A DNA stretch of 64,000 nucleotides from Bernardetia sp. ABR2-2B (GTDB taxonomy: Bacteria > Bacteroidota > Bacteroidia > Cytophagales > Bernardetiaceae), in the NCBI RefSeq assembly GCF_037126435.1, contig NZ_CP147020.1:2407293-2471292 (forward strand), read 5' to 3'. Positions 26,265-36,100 of the stretch are shown piece by piece. A model generated the notes under the pieces. It was not told where the DNA came from. It ran no database searches and worked only from the letters and a program-made list of their open reading frames with translations. Numbering within the stretch: the first letter of the stretch is position 1; each line of letters starts with the position of its first letter. The translations under genes were made by a program, and so were the position numbers.

Positions 26265-29200
26265 ATGTCATTTTTACAATTTCTAAATAAAACCAAAAAA
26301 ATAAGTGTAGCCTTGGCTATCGCTTGTACTGGTTTTGTCTCTTCTTCTACGTTTGCACAGGAAGCAGAGAAGCCTTTTTTGCGTTACCCTGCCATCAGTC
26401 CAGACGGTCAAACGGTTGCCTTCTCGTTTCAAGGTGATATTTGGTCTGTGCCTGTGGAGGGTGGAAAAGCGACACGCCTAACCATTCATGAAGCCTACGA
26501 ATTTAATCCTCATTTTAGCCCAGACGGCAAAATGATTGCTTTTCAAGGCGATCGTTATGGAAATGATGATGTTTTTGTAATGGAAACAGTTGGTTCAATG
26601 CCGATGCGACTTACTTACCGTTCTTCGGGCGATAATTTAGCAGGTTGGACAAATGATAATTCACTTTTATTTACAGCTCGTCGTGATTTTGCACAGGCAG
26701 AGTGGGCGCAAGAAATTCAGAAAATTTCTGCAACAGGAGGAACTCCATCACGCTATTTTGATGCGCTAGGTTATACGCCTTCGATGTCGCCAGATGGTCG
26801 TTTTGTAGCGTATGTAGATGGTTATAATAAGCCAACAAGAAAAAATTATCGTGGCTCTGCAAATCGTGATATATATTTATACGATACCAAAACTAAAAAA
26901 TATACACAGCTTACGACTTTTGCAGGAAACGATATGCACCCAGATTGGTCAGACAGTCGCAATTTATTCTTTGTGAGCGAAGCTGATGAAAGTTATAACC
27001 TTTATAAAATTAACCTGACAGATGAAGGAGCAATAAATGGAACAACACAACAACTCACTACTTTCAAAGATGATGGCGTACGTCATTTTGATGTCAGTAA
27101 AGATGGAAAAACAATCGTTTTGGAACAAGGAACAGGCGTTTTTAAACTAGATGTTGATTCTAAAAAAATTGAACCATTGAATGTAAATGTAACCTATGAT
27201 TATCGTTTTGACCCAATAGAAAGAAAAACATATAGTAATCGTTTGCAAGAATATTCAGTTTCTCCGAATGGAAAATTGGTAACTTTTGCAGTTCGTGGGG
27301 AAGTATTTTTGATGGAAAATGATAAAGAAAACAAAAGAACGGTAAGACTTACAAATAGTGCTTTCCGTGAACAAGAAGTTGCTTTTCTAAATGATTCTAC
27401 TGTTTTGATTGTTTCTGATAGAGAAGGACAGAAAGATATTTTCATGGTCAATTCTGCTGATGAAAAAGAAAATAGTTTGTTTAGAACATTAAAATACGAA
27501 ACTACTCGTCTGACCGAAACACCAGTACATGAAGATAACTTGACCGTTTCGCCTAATGGAAAGAAAATTTCTTTTACTCGTTCAAACAAACTTATCATTG
27601 CTGATATTGATGGGAAAACAGGAAAGATAAGCAATGAAAAAGTCATTTTAGAAGGTTGGAATTCTGCTGATGGTTTGCAATGGTCGCCTGATAGCAAATG
27701 GATTGCATACAGTCAAGAAGATTTGAATTTTAATGCAGAAGTGTATATCACAGCAGCAGATGGAAGTACAAAACCAGTAAATATTAGTTATCATCCTCGT
27801 ATTGATAGCGAACCTTTTTGGAGTAAAGATGGAAGTAAATTAGGTTTTATTTCAGAGCGTAACAACGGAGATGCTGATGTTTGGTTTGTTTGGCTTAATA
27901 AAAAAGACTGGCAAAAAACAAAAAGCGATTGGGAAGAAAAGATAAGTTACGACGACGACGAAGTAGAAACGAACAGTAGTTCATCTAAAAAAGATGATGA
28001 CAAGGACAAAAAAGATGACAAAAAGAAAGAAGTAGAACCTATCGAAATTGATTTTGATAGAATCCACGAACGCCTTGTACAAGTAACAATGATGAACGGC
28101 AATGAGTCTGACTTAGTCATTTCTGATGATGGCGAAACGTTTTATTTTGTTACTAATCGTGGTGGCTGGTCTGCCTCTACTGATGACCAAGATTTATATT
28201 CTGTAAAATGGAATGGCGATGAAAGAAAACCTCTTACACAAGGAGGAACAACGCCTTATGGAGTAAGCTTATCGCCTGATGGAAAGGAATTATTTTATGT
28301 TGCTCGTGGTGGTTCACTTTTCAAAGTTCCTGTTGCAACTGGAAAACCAGAAGGTTTATCTTTTTCTGCTCGTATGGAAATTGATTATGAAAAAGAAAGA
28401 GAAGGAATTTTTAATGAAGTTTGGAGTTTGATAAATGAACGTTTTTATGACCCTAAATTTCACGGTGAAAACTGGCAAGAATTAGGCAAAAAATATAAAG
28501 ACTGGACTCAAAAAGCATCTTCTGAACGTGATTTTGAAGCCATGATGAATTTGATGTTAGGAGAACTCAATGCAAGTCACATGGGATATTATGCAGGAGA
28601 TAGAGCCGAAACACAGCGTGAACGTACAGGTCTTTTAGGAACTGAAATCGTAATGACCAAAGAAGGTGCAAAGGTAATGCGTGTAATTCCAAATAGCCCT
28701 GCTGATAAAGAATTTAGCAAAATAATGGTAGGCGATGTTATTACTTCAGTAGATGGACAAGAAGTAAAAATGGATGAAAACTTCTATAACCTTTTTGCTG
28801 ATAAGTCTGATATTCGTACTGTTTTGGGAGTCCAAAATACAAAAGGAGAAACGAGGGAAGTTGTTATCCGTCCTGTGTCTTCTTTGGGAGATGAATTGTA
28901 TGAAGAATGGGTAAGAGAACGTCAAAAATTGACCGAAAAATATTCGAATGGAAAGCTTGGTTATATCCACATCGAAGGAATGAACTGGCAAAGTTTTGAG
29001 CGTTTTGAAAGAGAATTGGCTGCACAAGGCGAAGGAAAAGAAGGGTTAGTAATTGATGTTCGTTTCAATGGTGGTGGCTGGACTACCGACTATTTAATGG
29101 CAATTCTGACAACGAAACAACATGCTTATACTGTTCCTAGAGGTGCAACAGAAGACTTGAAAAATCAAAAAGATTTTGCAGGTTATTATCCGTACGGTGA

Positions 29201-29576
29201 GCGTTTGCCTTTCCCTGTTTGGACAAAACCTTCTATTGCTCTTTGTAATGCAAATAGTTACTCAAATGCCGAAATTTTCTCACATGCTTATAAAACGTTA
29301 GGCTTGGGAACGCTTGTAGGACAGCCTACTTTCGGAGCTGTTATTTCTACTGGTGCAGGAAGATTGATTGATGGTTCAGTTGTTCGTTTGCCGTTTAGAG
29401 GTTGGTATGTAAAAGGCTCTGGAATGAATATGGAAAATAATGGAGCGCAGCCTGATGTTTTGGTAGAAAACTCTCCAAATGCAAAAGCAAACAATGAAGA
29501 CGAGCAGTTGAAAAAGTCTGTTGAAATTTTGTTGAAGCAAATTGCAGAAAAGAAAACAAGTAGTGGAAAACCGTAA
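26265..29576 (+). CDS. Tricorn-type S41 protease with PD40 beta-propellers
   Basis: 1103 residues with a signal peptide (about 1-32, STFAQ), so periplasmic. Residues 35-530 are PD40/WD40-like propeller repeats ('ISPDGQTVAFSFQGDIW', 'FSPDGKMIAFQGDRYGNDD'); a highly charged Asp/Lys linker (about 565-595) leads to a second propeller part ('LSPDGKELFYVARGG'). Then come the core domain, a PDZ domain (about 785-860) and the S41 catalytic domain. The Tricorn tetrad can be traced: Ser771-His772 (NASHMG), Ser1000 (SYSNAE) and a late acidic residue. It should degrade peptides released by other proteases. Isolated gene with a strong terminator. Confidence 0.95.
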   Translation: MSFLQFLNKTKKISVALAIACTGFVSSSTFAQEAEKPFLRYPAISPDGQTVAFSFQGDIWSVPVEGGKATRLTIHEAYEFNPHFSPDGKMIAFQGDRYGNDDVFVMETVGSMPMRLTYRSSGDNLAGWTNDNSLLFTARRDFAQAEWAQEIQKISATGGTPSRYFDALGYTPSMSPDGRFVAYVDGYNKPTRKNYRGSANRDIYLYDTKTKKYTQLTTFAGNDMHPDWSDSRNLFFVSEADESYNLYKINLTDEGAINGTTQQLTTFKDDGVRHFDVSKDGKTIVLEQGTGVFKLDVDSKKIEPLNVNVTYDYRFDPIERKTYSNRLQEYSVSPNGKLVTFAVRGEVFLMENDKENKRTVRLTNSAFREQEVAFLNDSTVLIVSDREGQKDIFMVNSADEKENSLFRTLKYETTRLTETPVHEDNLTVSPNGKKISFTRSNKLIIADIDGKTGKISNEKVILEGWNSADGLQWSPDSKWIAYSQEDLNFNAEVYITAADGSTKPVNISYHPRIDSEPFWSKDGSKLGFISERNNGDADVWFVWLNKKDWQKTKSDWEEKISYDDDEVETNSSSSKKDDDKDKKDDKKKEVEPIEIDFDRIHERLVQVTMMNGNESDLVISDDGETFYFVTNRGGWSASTDDQDLYSVKWNGDERKPLTQGGTTPYGVSLSPDGKELFYVARGGSLFKVPVATGKPEGLSFSARMEIDYEKEREGIFNEVWSLINERFYDPKFHGENWQELGKKYKDWTQKASSERDFEAMMNLMLGELNASHMGYYAGDRAETQRERTGLLGTEIVMTKEGAKVMRVIPNSPADKEFSKIMVGDVITSVDGQEVKMDENFYNLFADKSDIRTVLGVQNTKGETREVVIRPVSSLGDELYEEWVRERQKLTEKYSNGKLGYIHIEGMNWQSFERFERELAAQGEGKEGLVIDVRFNGGGWTTDYLMAILTTKQHAYTVPRGATEDLKNQKDFAGYYPYGERLPFPVWTKPSIALCNANSYSNAEIFSHAYKTLGLGTLVGQPTFGAVISTGAGRLIDGSVVRLPFRGWYVKGSGMNMENNGAQPDVLVENSPNAKANNEDEQLKKSVEILLKQIAEKKTSSGKP

Positions 29577-29600
29577 TAATTACGATTTTTGATTGAACTA

Positions 29601-29640
29601 ACAAAGCCTTTGTATCATTCTTTTGATACGAAGGCTTTGT
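29601..29640 (+). terminator. Intrinsic terminator of Tricorn gene
   Basis: A 17-bp stem (ACAAAGCCTTTGTATCA / TGATACGAAGGCTTTGT, one wobble) with T-rich 3' flank, 25 nt after the stop. Confidence 0.85.
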
Positions 29641-29697
29641 TTATTAAAAAAAACACTTGTTTTCTTCTAAAAGAAATGGCTATTAAAGCTAAGAAAA

Positions 29698-30702
29698 TCA
29701 TTTCATCGAAACTACTAGTTTTCCAAATCCTTCGCCATCTTTCATTATATCAAAAGCTGAAATTATATCAGAAAAAGGTGTTACAGAACCAATAATCGGT
29801 TTTATCTTGTGTTTTTCTACGAAGTTTACCATTTCTACAAATTCTTTATCACTTCCCATAGTTGAGCCTTGAATTCGGATTTGATTAAAAAACATTCTAT
29901 ACAAATCGATTTTTTGAGGCAAACCTAAAGTTGCACCGTAAAACACAATCCTCCCAGAACGCCCTAAGAGTTTGATAATTTCGGCAAATGTTTCTCCTCC
30001 TGCACTATCAATGGCACAATCAAAACTTCCTGCTTTATCTTTTAACTGTTTGTTCCAATCTGGGTCTTTATAATTGACTGCTCCTGCTGCCCCCATTTCT
30101 TCTAAGGTTTCTAATTTTTCATCATCTCCAGAAGTTACAAAAACTTTTGCTCCTGCTGCAAGTGCAAATTGAAAAGCAAATTGAGCTACACCACCACCAG
30201 CACCCGAAATCAATACCTTACTTCCTTTTTGTATTCCTCCGTGATAAAACGCAGAGCGAAAAGCTGTCAATCCTGCAAGTGGCAAAGCAGCAGCTTCTTC
30301 TAATGAAAGTAATTTTGGTTTCTCTACTAACCTATCTTGATTTACACAAAGAAATTCGGCAAAAGTTCCGTCTGTGGGCATTCCCAAAATATAATAATCT
30401 GCTGATTGGTGTCTTTCATCATCTCCCCAATTATTATTTGGATTGATAATTACCGTCTTTGATTCCCATTTTTTTGCATTCTCTCCTGTTCTTACTACAA
30501 TTCCACAGCCATCAGAGCCCAAAGTAGAAGGACGAATACCTGGATAAAGTCCCTCACGTATCCATTGGTCTCGTCTATTTAGAGCTGCCGTTTGCATTTG
30601 AATAAGAACTTCATTTTCCTTTGGTTCAGGAGTTTTGATGTCTTGTAATTGGATTCTGTCTGTGTGTGAAGAGTCTTTTTCAAGAAGGCGTAAGGCAAAC
30701 AT
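29698..30702 (-). CDS. Zinc-type alcohol dehydrogenase/quinone oxidoreductase-like protein (MDR family)
   Basis: 334 residues. Medium-chain dehydrogenase architecture: N-terminal GroES-like domain ('PKENEVLIQMQTAALNRRDQ', 'LGSDGCGIVV') and a Rossmann domain with the nucleotide motif 'SGAGGGVAQFAFQFA' near residue 155-170. It lacks the cysteine-rich structural zinc lobe, which suits the quinone-oxidoreductase branch. NAD(P)H-dependent; substrate unknown. It is 30 nt downstream of a methyltransferase gene on the same strand, probably the second gene of a two-gene operon. Confidence 0.9.
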   Translation of the reverse strand: MFALRLLEKDSSHTDRIQLQDIKTPEPKENEVLIQMQTAALNRRDQWIREGLYPGIRPSTLGSDGCGIVVRTGENAKKWESKTVIINPNNNWGDDERHQSADYYILGMPTDGTFAEFLCVNQDRLVEKPKLLSLEEAAALPLAGLTAFRSAFYHGGIQKGSKVLISGAGGGVAQFAFQFALAAGAKVFVTSGDDEKLETLEEMGAAGAVNYKDPDWNKQLKDKAGSFDCAIDSAGGETFAEIIKLLGRSGRIVFYGATLGLPQKIDLYRMFFNQIRIQGSTMGSDKEFVEMVNFVEKHKIKPIIGSVTPFSDIISAFDIMKDGEGFGKLVVSMK

Positions 30703-30732
30703 AAGATTGAAATAAATGAGTAATAAAAAAAA

Positions 30733-31773
30733 TTATTTTTTGGTTGCGCTTACAATATAATAAGAAAAATGATTTCTTGCTAATCCTAAAAACATCGTCA
30801 TAAGAGGAGCAAAAACATTATTTTTTCGCTCTTGATTTAGATTTTTTACAGATTTTAAGTTGAACTGTTTGAGTAAAAACTTGAGAGTAATATAAGGAAC
30901 ATGAGCCACCGAAGGTGCAACTTTCCACGAAATATCTTCCACCTTTATGTCTGTAAAACTTGCTTTTTCCATTGCTTTTACAAATGGGTTTATCTGTCCC
31001 ATTTCTGATAATGCCCAACACTCACACGTTTTATTATAGGCTTTTTCTACTAAAAAAGGAAGTTCGTTTCCGTGTTTTAAAAATCCATCTGCTATTACTA
31101 ACTTCCCTCCTTTTTTGAGTAACCGACTAGCTTCTTCCAAGAGTTCTGATTTATCTTTTCCATTTCCATAACAACTACTTTCGATAGCATAAGCAGAAGT
31201 AAAACTTTCATTTGCAAAAGGTGTATTTGTATAATCTGTACAAAAGAAATTGATGTTACTTTCTACATTTTGGTTTTGAATTTTGCCTTCTTCTATTTCT
31301 TTTTTTAAAAGATATTTTCCAAGTTCTATTTGTTCTTGAACAAGTGTAACGGCTGTTATTTTCGCAAAAGGGTATTTTTGAGCAAAATATCTTGCACTTG
31401 TTCCTACTCCACAACCCAAATCAATAGCTTTTATTTCTTGATTTGTTTTTGTGATATACTCTTCATTTTTTGGAATTTCTAAACGCTCAAAAACTTCTTT
31501 TGTCATTTGAAGAAGCATTTTTTCTAAGTCAAAAGGATTCATTCCTGTTTTATAAAAACCAAAATGCATGTGGTAGTTTTCACTCCAAAATTTATAATCT
31601 TCGGTAGCTTTTTGATAATATGAAATGAGATTTTCATAATTTTTGGAAGATGAATTTTCTACTATCAATTTGTTTGAGTTTTTTCTGATGGAACTAAAAG
31701 TATTTTCAGTTTGGTTTTGTGGAAAAGAAAGTGATTCAGAGGAAGAAATGAGCGTAGTTTTCATAATTTTCAT
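30733..31773 (-). CDS. Class I SAM-dependent methyltransferase
   Basis: 346 residues. The SAM-binding motif I is 'AIDLGCGVGTSARYFAQKYP' around residue 135-153, with motif-II and -III equivalents 'ESSCYGNGKDKSELL' and 'LKKGGKLVIADGF'. The first 60 residues are variable. The fold resembles small-molecule C- or O-methyltransferases (sterol, tocopherol or related). Substrate unknown. Start is ambiguous between ATGs at 31773 and 31764. Probably cotranscribed with the downstream MDR oxidoreductase, which hints at a shared small-molecule pathway. Confidence 0.85.
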   Translation of the reverse strand: MKIMKTTLISSSESLSFPQNQTENTFSSIRKNSNKLIVENSSSKNYENLISYYQKATEDYKFWSENYHMHFGFYKTGMNPFDLEKMLLQMTKEVFERLEIPKNEEYITKTNQEIKAIDLGCGVGTSARYFAQKYPFAKITAVTLVQEQIELGKYLLKKEIEEGKIQNQNVESNINFFCTDYTNTPFANESFTSAYAIESSCYGNGKDKSELLEEASRLLKKGGKLVIADGFLKHGNELPFLVEKAYNKTCECWALSEMGQINPFVKAMEKASFTDIKVEDISWKVAPSVAHVPYITLKFLLKQFNLKSVKNLNQERKNNVFAPLMTMFLGLARNHFSYYIVSATKK

Positions 31774-31903
31774 TTTAAATTGAAAGTTCTGAAAGTATAA
31801 CGTAGAGTAGTATCTCTTAAGTTACATTTTTTATAAAAAAAATTCACAAACTGACTTTTAAATCTTAAAAAACTGATAATCAAAACTTTAAAAAATTAAA
31901 ATT

Positions 31904-32422
31904 ATGACTTATATTATGGTAGATATTGAAGCTGATGGCGCAATTCCATCAGATTATTCTATGATTTCATTGGGTGCAATTGTAGTTGATGAACCTCTTG
32001 ATAAAACGTTTTATCGATGTTTGCAGCCCATTTCAGAAAATTATAATCCAAAAGCTTTAGCAGTTTCGGGTTTTAGTAGAGAAGAAACAATGAACTTTGC
32101 AAAGCCGAAAATTGTAATGCAAGAATTTTCAAGTTGGATAAAAGAGGTTTGTAAAGACCGCCCCATTTTTATTAGTGATAATAATGGCTTTGATTGGATG
32201 TTTGTCTGTTGGTATTTTCATCATTTTTTGGGAGAAAATCCGTTTGGTTTTAGTTCGCAAAACTTAGGAAGTCTTTACAAAGGCATTGTTAAAGATACTT
32301 TCAAAAACTTTAAGCATCTGCGCCAAACTAAACATACGCACAATGCACTTGATGATGCCAAAGGAAATGCAGAGGCATTATTGACTATCAAAAAAGAGTT
32401 TGGATTGAAAATTAAATTCTAA
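31904..32422 (+). CDS. DEDDh-type 3'-5' exonuclease
   Basis: 172 residues, no signal. The three Exo motifs are visible: 'YIMVDIEADG' (Asp7, Glu9), 'ISDNNGFDWMFV' (central Asp) and 'HTHNALDDAKGNAEAL' (His and Asp). This places it in the RNase T/DnaQ-like superfamily; it resembles the Rv2179c-type 3'-5' exoribonucleases in its short length. Substrate (RNA or DNA) cannot be told. Divergent from the methyltransferase gene. Confidence 0.88.
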   Translation: MTYIMVDIEADGAIPSDYSMISLGAIVVDEPLDKTFYRCLQPISENYNPKALAVSGFSREETMNFAKPKIVMQEFSSWIKEVCKDRPIFISDNNGFDWMFVCWYFHHFLGENPFGFSSQNLGSLYKGIVKDTFKNFKHLRQTKHTHNALDDAKGNAEALLTIKKEFGLKIKF

Positions 32423-32712
32423 AAATCACTATTATTGTTCATTTTATTACAGCAAAAAGAATTTAAGAAACAGCTATTTTGCTTATAAACAATGCGTTTG
32501 GCTTGAAATATGTTAGATTTTTATAAAAAATGGAACTTATTTTATTTGTAATTATACTATTTCAAATAAATTTGAGTTAAGAGCATCTTTTTAAAAAAGA
32601 AACAAGCTCTAAGAGAAAACAATTATTTAAAATATTTACTATCTTATATTTGTTTTCATCATTTTGTGAAAAGAATATCCTATCATGTCTAATCCTTAAA
32701 TCTATTACCATT

Positions 32713-33108
32713 TTGAAAAGAAATTTATTTATACTCCTTTTTACAAGTCTCTTGCTAGGCTTAGTTATGGGTTGTGCTTCTGTTACGCCTGTTGTTGCTC
32801 AAACTCCTACTATTGACCCAGACAAACCCAATATAGAATTACTTTCAGATGAGCAAATCCAAGAATGGAACTCAAAACCAATAAAGGAATGGAATGATTT
32901 TTTCGGTTCAGAAACCGAAACATGGAATCCATTTCAAATGAAATTTTATGAAGATGTATCTGTAAAAGCTCTTTCAGATGAAGAAAAAGATGAATTAATG
33001 AATTATCAAGATGAAGATTGGGAGAAAAGATTTGGAGGAACAATGGACACTTGGAAAATACATCAACTTCTTTTTTACTCTGCTATTTTGAATTTATCAG
33101 TCAATTAA
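32713..33108 (+). CDS. Hypothetical small lipoprotein
   Basis: 131 residues from a TTG at 32713, which gives a proper lipoprotein signal (MKRNLFILL... LVMGC, Cys20). The longer frame from TTG 32650 would put 21 polar residues ahead of it. The mature part has a repeated acidic motif: 'LSDEQIQEWNSKPIKEWNDF' and 'LSDEEKDELMNYQDEDWEKR', each followed by 'F-G-(S/G)-T-x-T-W', so it is an internal duplication of about 45 residues. Function unknown. A strong terminator follows. Confidence 0.68.
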   Translation: MKRNLFILLFTSLLLGLVMGCASVTPVVAQTPTIDPDKPNIELLSDEQIQEWNSKPIKEWNDFFGSETETWNPFQMKFYEDVSVKALSDEEKDELMNYQDEDWEKRFGGTMDTWKIHQLLFYSAILNLSVN

Positions 33109-33129
33109 AAAGTCAAAATTATTACATAA

Positions 33130-33166
33130 AAAAAACTCATTCTTTCCTAAAAAGAATGAGTTTTTT
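33130..33166. terminator. Bidirectional terminator
   Basis: AAAAACTCATTCTTT / AAAGAATGAGTTTTT hairpin with T runs on both strands, between the convergent lipoprotein and subtilisin genes. Confidence 0.85.
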
Positions 33167-33187
33167 AGTGCCTATCATTTTTAAAAT

Positions 33188-36100
33188 CTATTCTAGCACT
33201 ACTTTTTTGTTTACTACCTTATCTGACATTATTATTTGAACATAATACACTCCTTTTGTGAGTGTTCTGACATCAAAAATAAAACGTTTCTTCGTAATTT
33301 TTTCTTTCGAACTAGTAATTAATTCTTGCCCCAAACTATTATAGATACGAATCATTACTTCATCACTTGTTTGTAACTCTACATAGGCATTGAGATAGTC
33401 AGAAGCAGGATTTGGATACACCAAGACTTGATAATCAGTAATGTCTTCCCCCCCAGTAATTACAGGTTTGTCTATCACAACTAAATTTTTGCTCAATGAA
33501 TCAATACAACCCAAACTATCTCTAGTAATTAAGATAACTTTATACTCTCCTTGCTGCTTATAAATAGTTTGAGCGTTTTGAGTCATAGCAATTTCTCCAT
33601 TCCCAAAACTCCAATACCACCAAACAGAACTATTACTTTTATCTTCCAAAAATAAAGTATCTTGTTCGAAAAGGTTAAGCGTATCGGTTACACTCATTTC
33701 AAAATCAGAGGAAGGACGACTAAAATCTATTTTTACTTTAACAGGGAAACTTTCTAAAGCAGAATCTAGATTTGTAACCCAAATATCTTTAGGCTGACTT
33801 ATAAAACCCACGTTATATGTTCTTCCTGTATGGATAGGACGAGAACTTGTAGGCAAATCATAGAAATTAAATAATGTACCTCCTTGTGGAACAATGGTAG
33901 TTGAATCAAACCTACACACAAATAAATCATTTATAATTGGCTTTGGAGAACGTCTGAATACAAGTAAACTCTTTGAAGCTGTTCCTTGACATCCTGCTGC
34001 TGTTCTGACAGTCAGTGTAATGACATAATCTCCTTGTGTATTATAACTATGTACAGGGTTTCGCTCTGTTGAAGTTGTTCCATCTCCAAAATCCCACAAC
34101 CACGATACAGCAGAAGTAGTATTATCTGTAAACCTAACTTCCGTATTTTCATCTAAGAAAAGCTCTCGCAAGAAATCAAAACTAGGCGCAACTTGCACTA
34201 CTTCCAAGTATGTTTTTACAGGGTCGCTCTCAATTAAAGAATCAGCTCCTGTTATATACAATGCAGAAGGAAGAATAGAGTTTGGTGGAAATGAAATTTC
34301 GTGTCCTTGTGCAATAGGGAGGGAGTCTAAATCAGAATAAAAATTAAAATTTGTGCCTCCATTAGGTCTTATTGTAAGTCTGTTTCCTTTACACACTTTT
34401 ATCAGAGAAGTAATAGAAGGTTTTGAAGATTTCTTTCCAACATAAAAACTCTTTTCAACAACTTTAATACAACCAAACTGATTCTTAACTGTCATTTTAA
34501 CGTTATACTTTCCTTGAGCATCATACATGTGGCTCACAACTGTTCCTACTTTAGTAGGCGAACCATCACCAAAATCCCAAGTCGTACTATATATAAAAAA
34601 ATCACTTGTTGATGTACTTTGAAACAATACATTATCATATAAGAGTGTATCTTGTGTAGGACTAGCTGTGAAATCAGCATCTAGTTTTGCCCATTGTATT
34701 TTTACTAAAACCTTATTACTTTCCAATGCAGAATCTATATTACTGATATACAAACTGTCAATAGATTTTGGTGGTACTAGATAACTTCTTCCCCTTGCTA
34801 AAAGTCTATCCTCCGAATCATAAAATTTGAAATTAGTTCCTGTTGCAGAAGGACGTATTTCGATAGGTGTATTATCACAAGACTGTTGTGCAGTAGTAAA
34901 TATGACAGGGTCAGGAGATTTTCGTACAGCATTAATTCTCTTCACTATCGTACTCGTACATCCTGCAATATCTGTAATGGTTAGAGTAACAGAGTAAGTT
35001 CCTTGTCTAGAATAAGTCGTAGAAGGATTTTCTAGCGTAGAAGTAGCTCCATTTCCAAAATTCCATAACCAAGAAACGGCATTCTGGCTTCTATCATTGA
35101 AACGGATAGTATTAAATTCATCTAAATTGATTTGAGAAGGAGAACTAAAATTAGCTACAGCAGTACGTGCGCTAAAACGAAGTAATGTGTAATCTCCCTC
35201 CAAAACTGAATCTGTATTAGTTACATAAAAAGTACGACCTAAATCAGCAGGTGTAAGTGTAAAAGAAGTGCCTGATTGAATAGGTGTTTGTGTGTTAGCT
35301 ATATCATAAAGTCTAAAATTTGTTCCTCCCTCTGGGGTAATTGTATAAGAAGTATTTTCACAAAGCGTATTATTTACTATTGGAGTCGGTGAAATAGAGG
35401 ATAGTGTGTCAGTTGCCAAAACAGCAGCATCATGAGCATCTCTAAGAGCAGACAAAGTAGGAGCAACCATCACAACGAAGGTAACTTTACGTGTTTCATT
35501 TATTTCAAAATTTTCTAAAACTGTTCCCACAATATGAGCTACATCTCCTCCACTAGTGCTAAACCCTGCACGTTTCTTTGAAACTCCAGTCGAAACACTT
35601 TGATATTTTTCAGCAGAAGCAAAACCATCATTTACATTAATATTGTTGCCACCCACATTTTGAAAATCTAATGCAAAATAGGTTTTTTTCGTACCAATTG
35701 CTTTTATACCTGCATATCCACTAGTGCCTGTTCCAAATACATAACCAAATTCACGGTTGTTCTCCCAATCTGCAAAGTTGCGTGTATAATCTCCTAAATT
35801 CCAATCATAATACAAACCTACATTCATAGAATCCATTACAGCACCACTTATGTTAGTAAATTCATATTCTAAAATAACATATTGATGATGAGGTGTATTA
35901 GTTCTTCCTTTTACTGTATGCGTTACATGAACTCCCACAGGAGGAACAATAGCACCTAGCGTATCAGCAAATTCTGATGTTGCTTTAGTAAAAAATGGTG
36001 TTTTTTCTGTAATTCTAGGAATGTCAATCATTTTAAAATCATCATCTTTATATACTCCATTAATATTTGTCAATATATTATCTGACACATTTGTAGAAGA

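Noticed and set aside
27200-27697. 165-codon minus-strand ORF
   Set aside because: It lies wholly inside the Tricorn gene, has no domain and no promoter; it is a codon-bias shadow.
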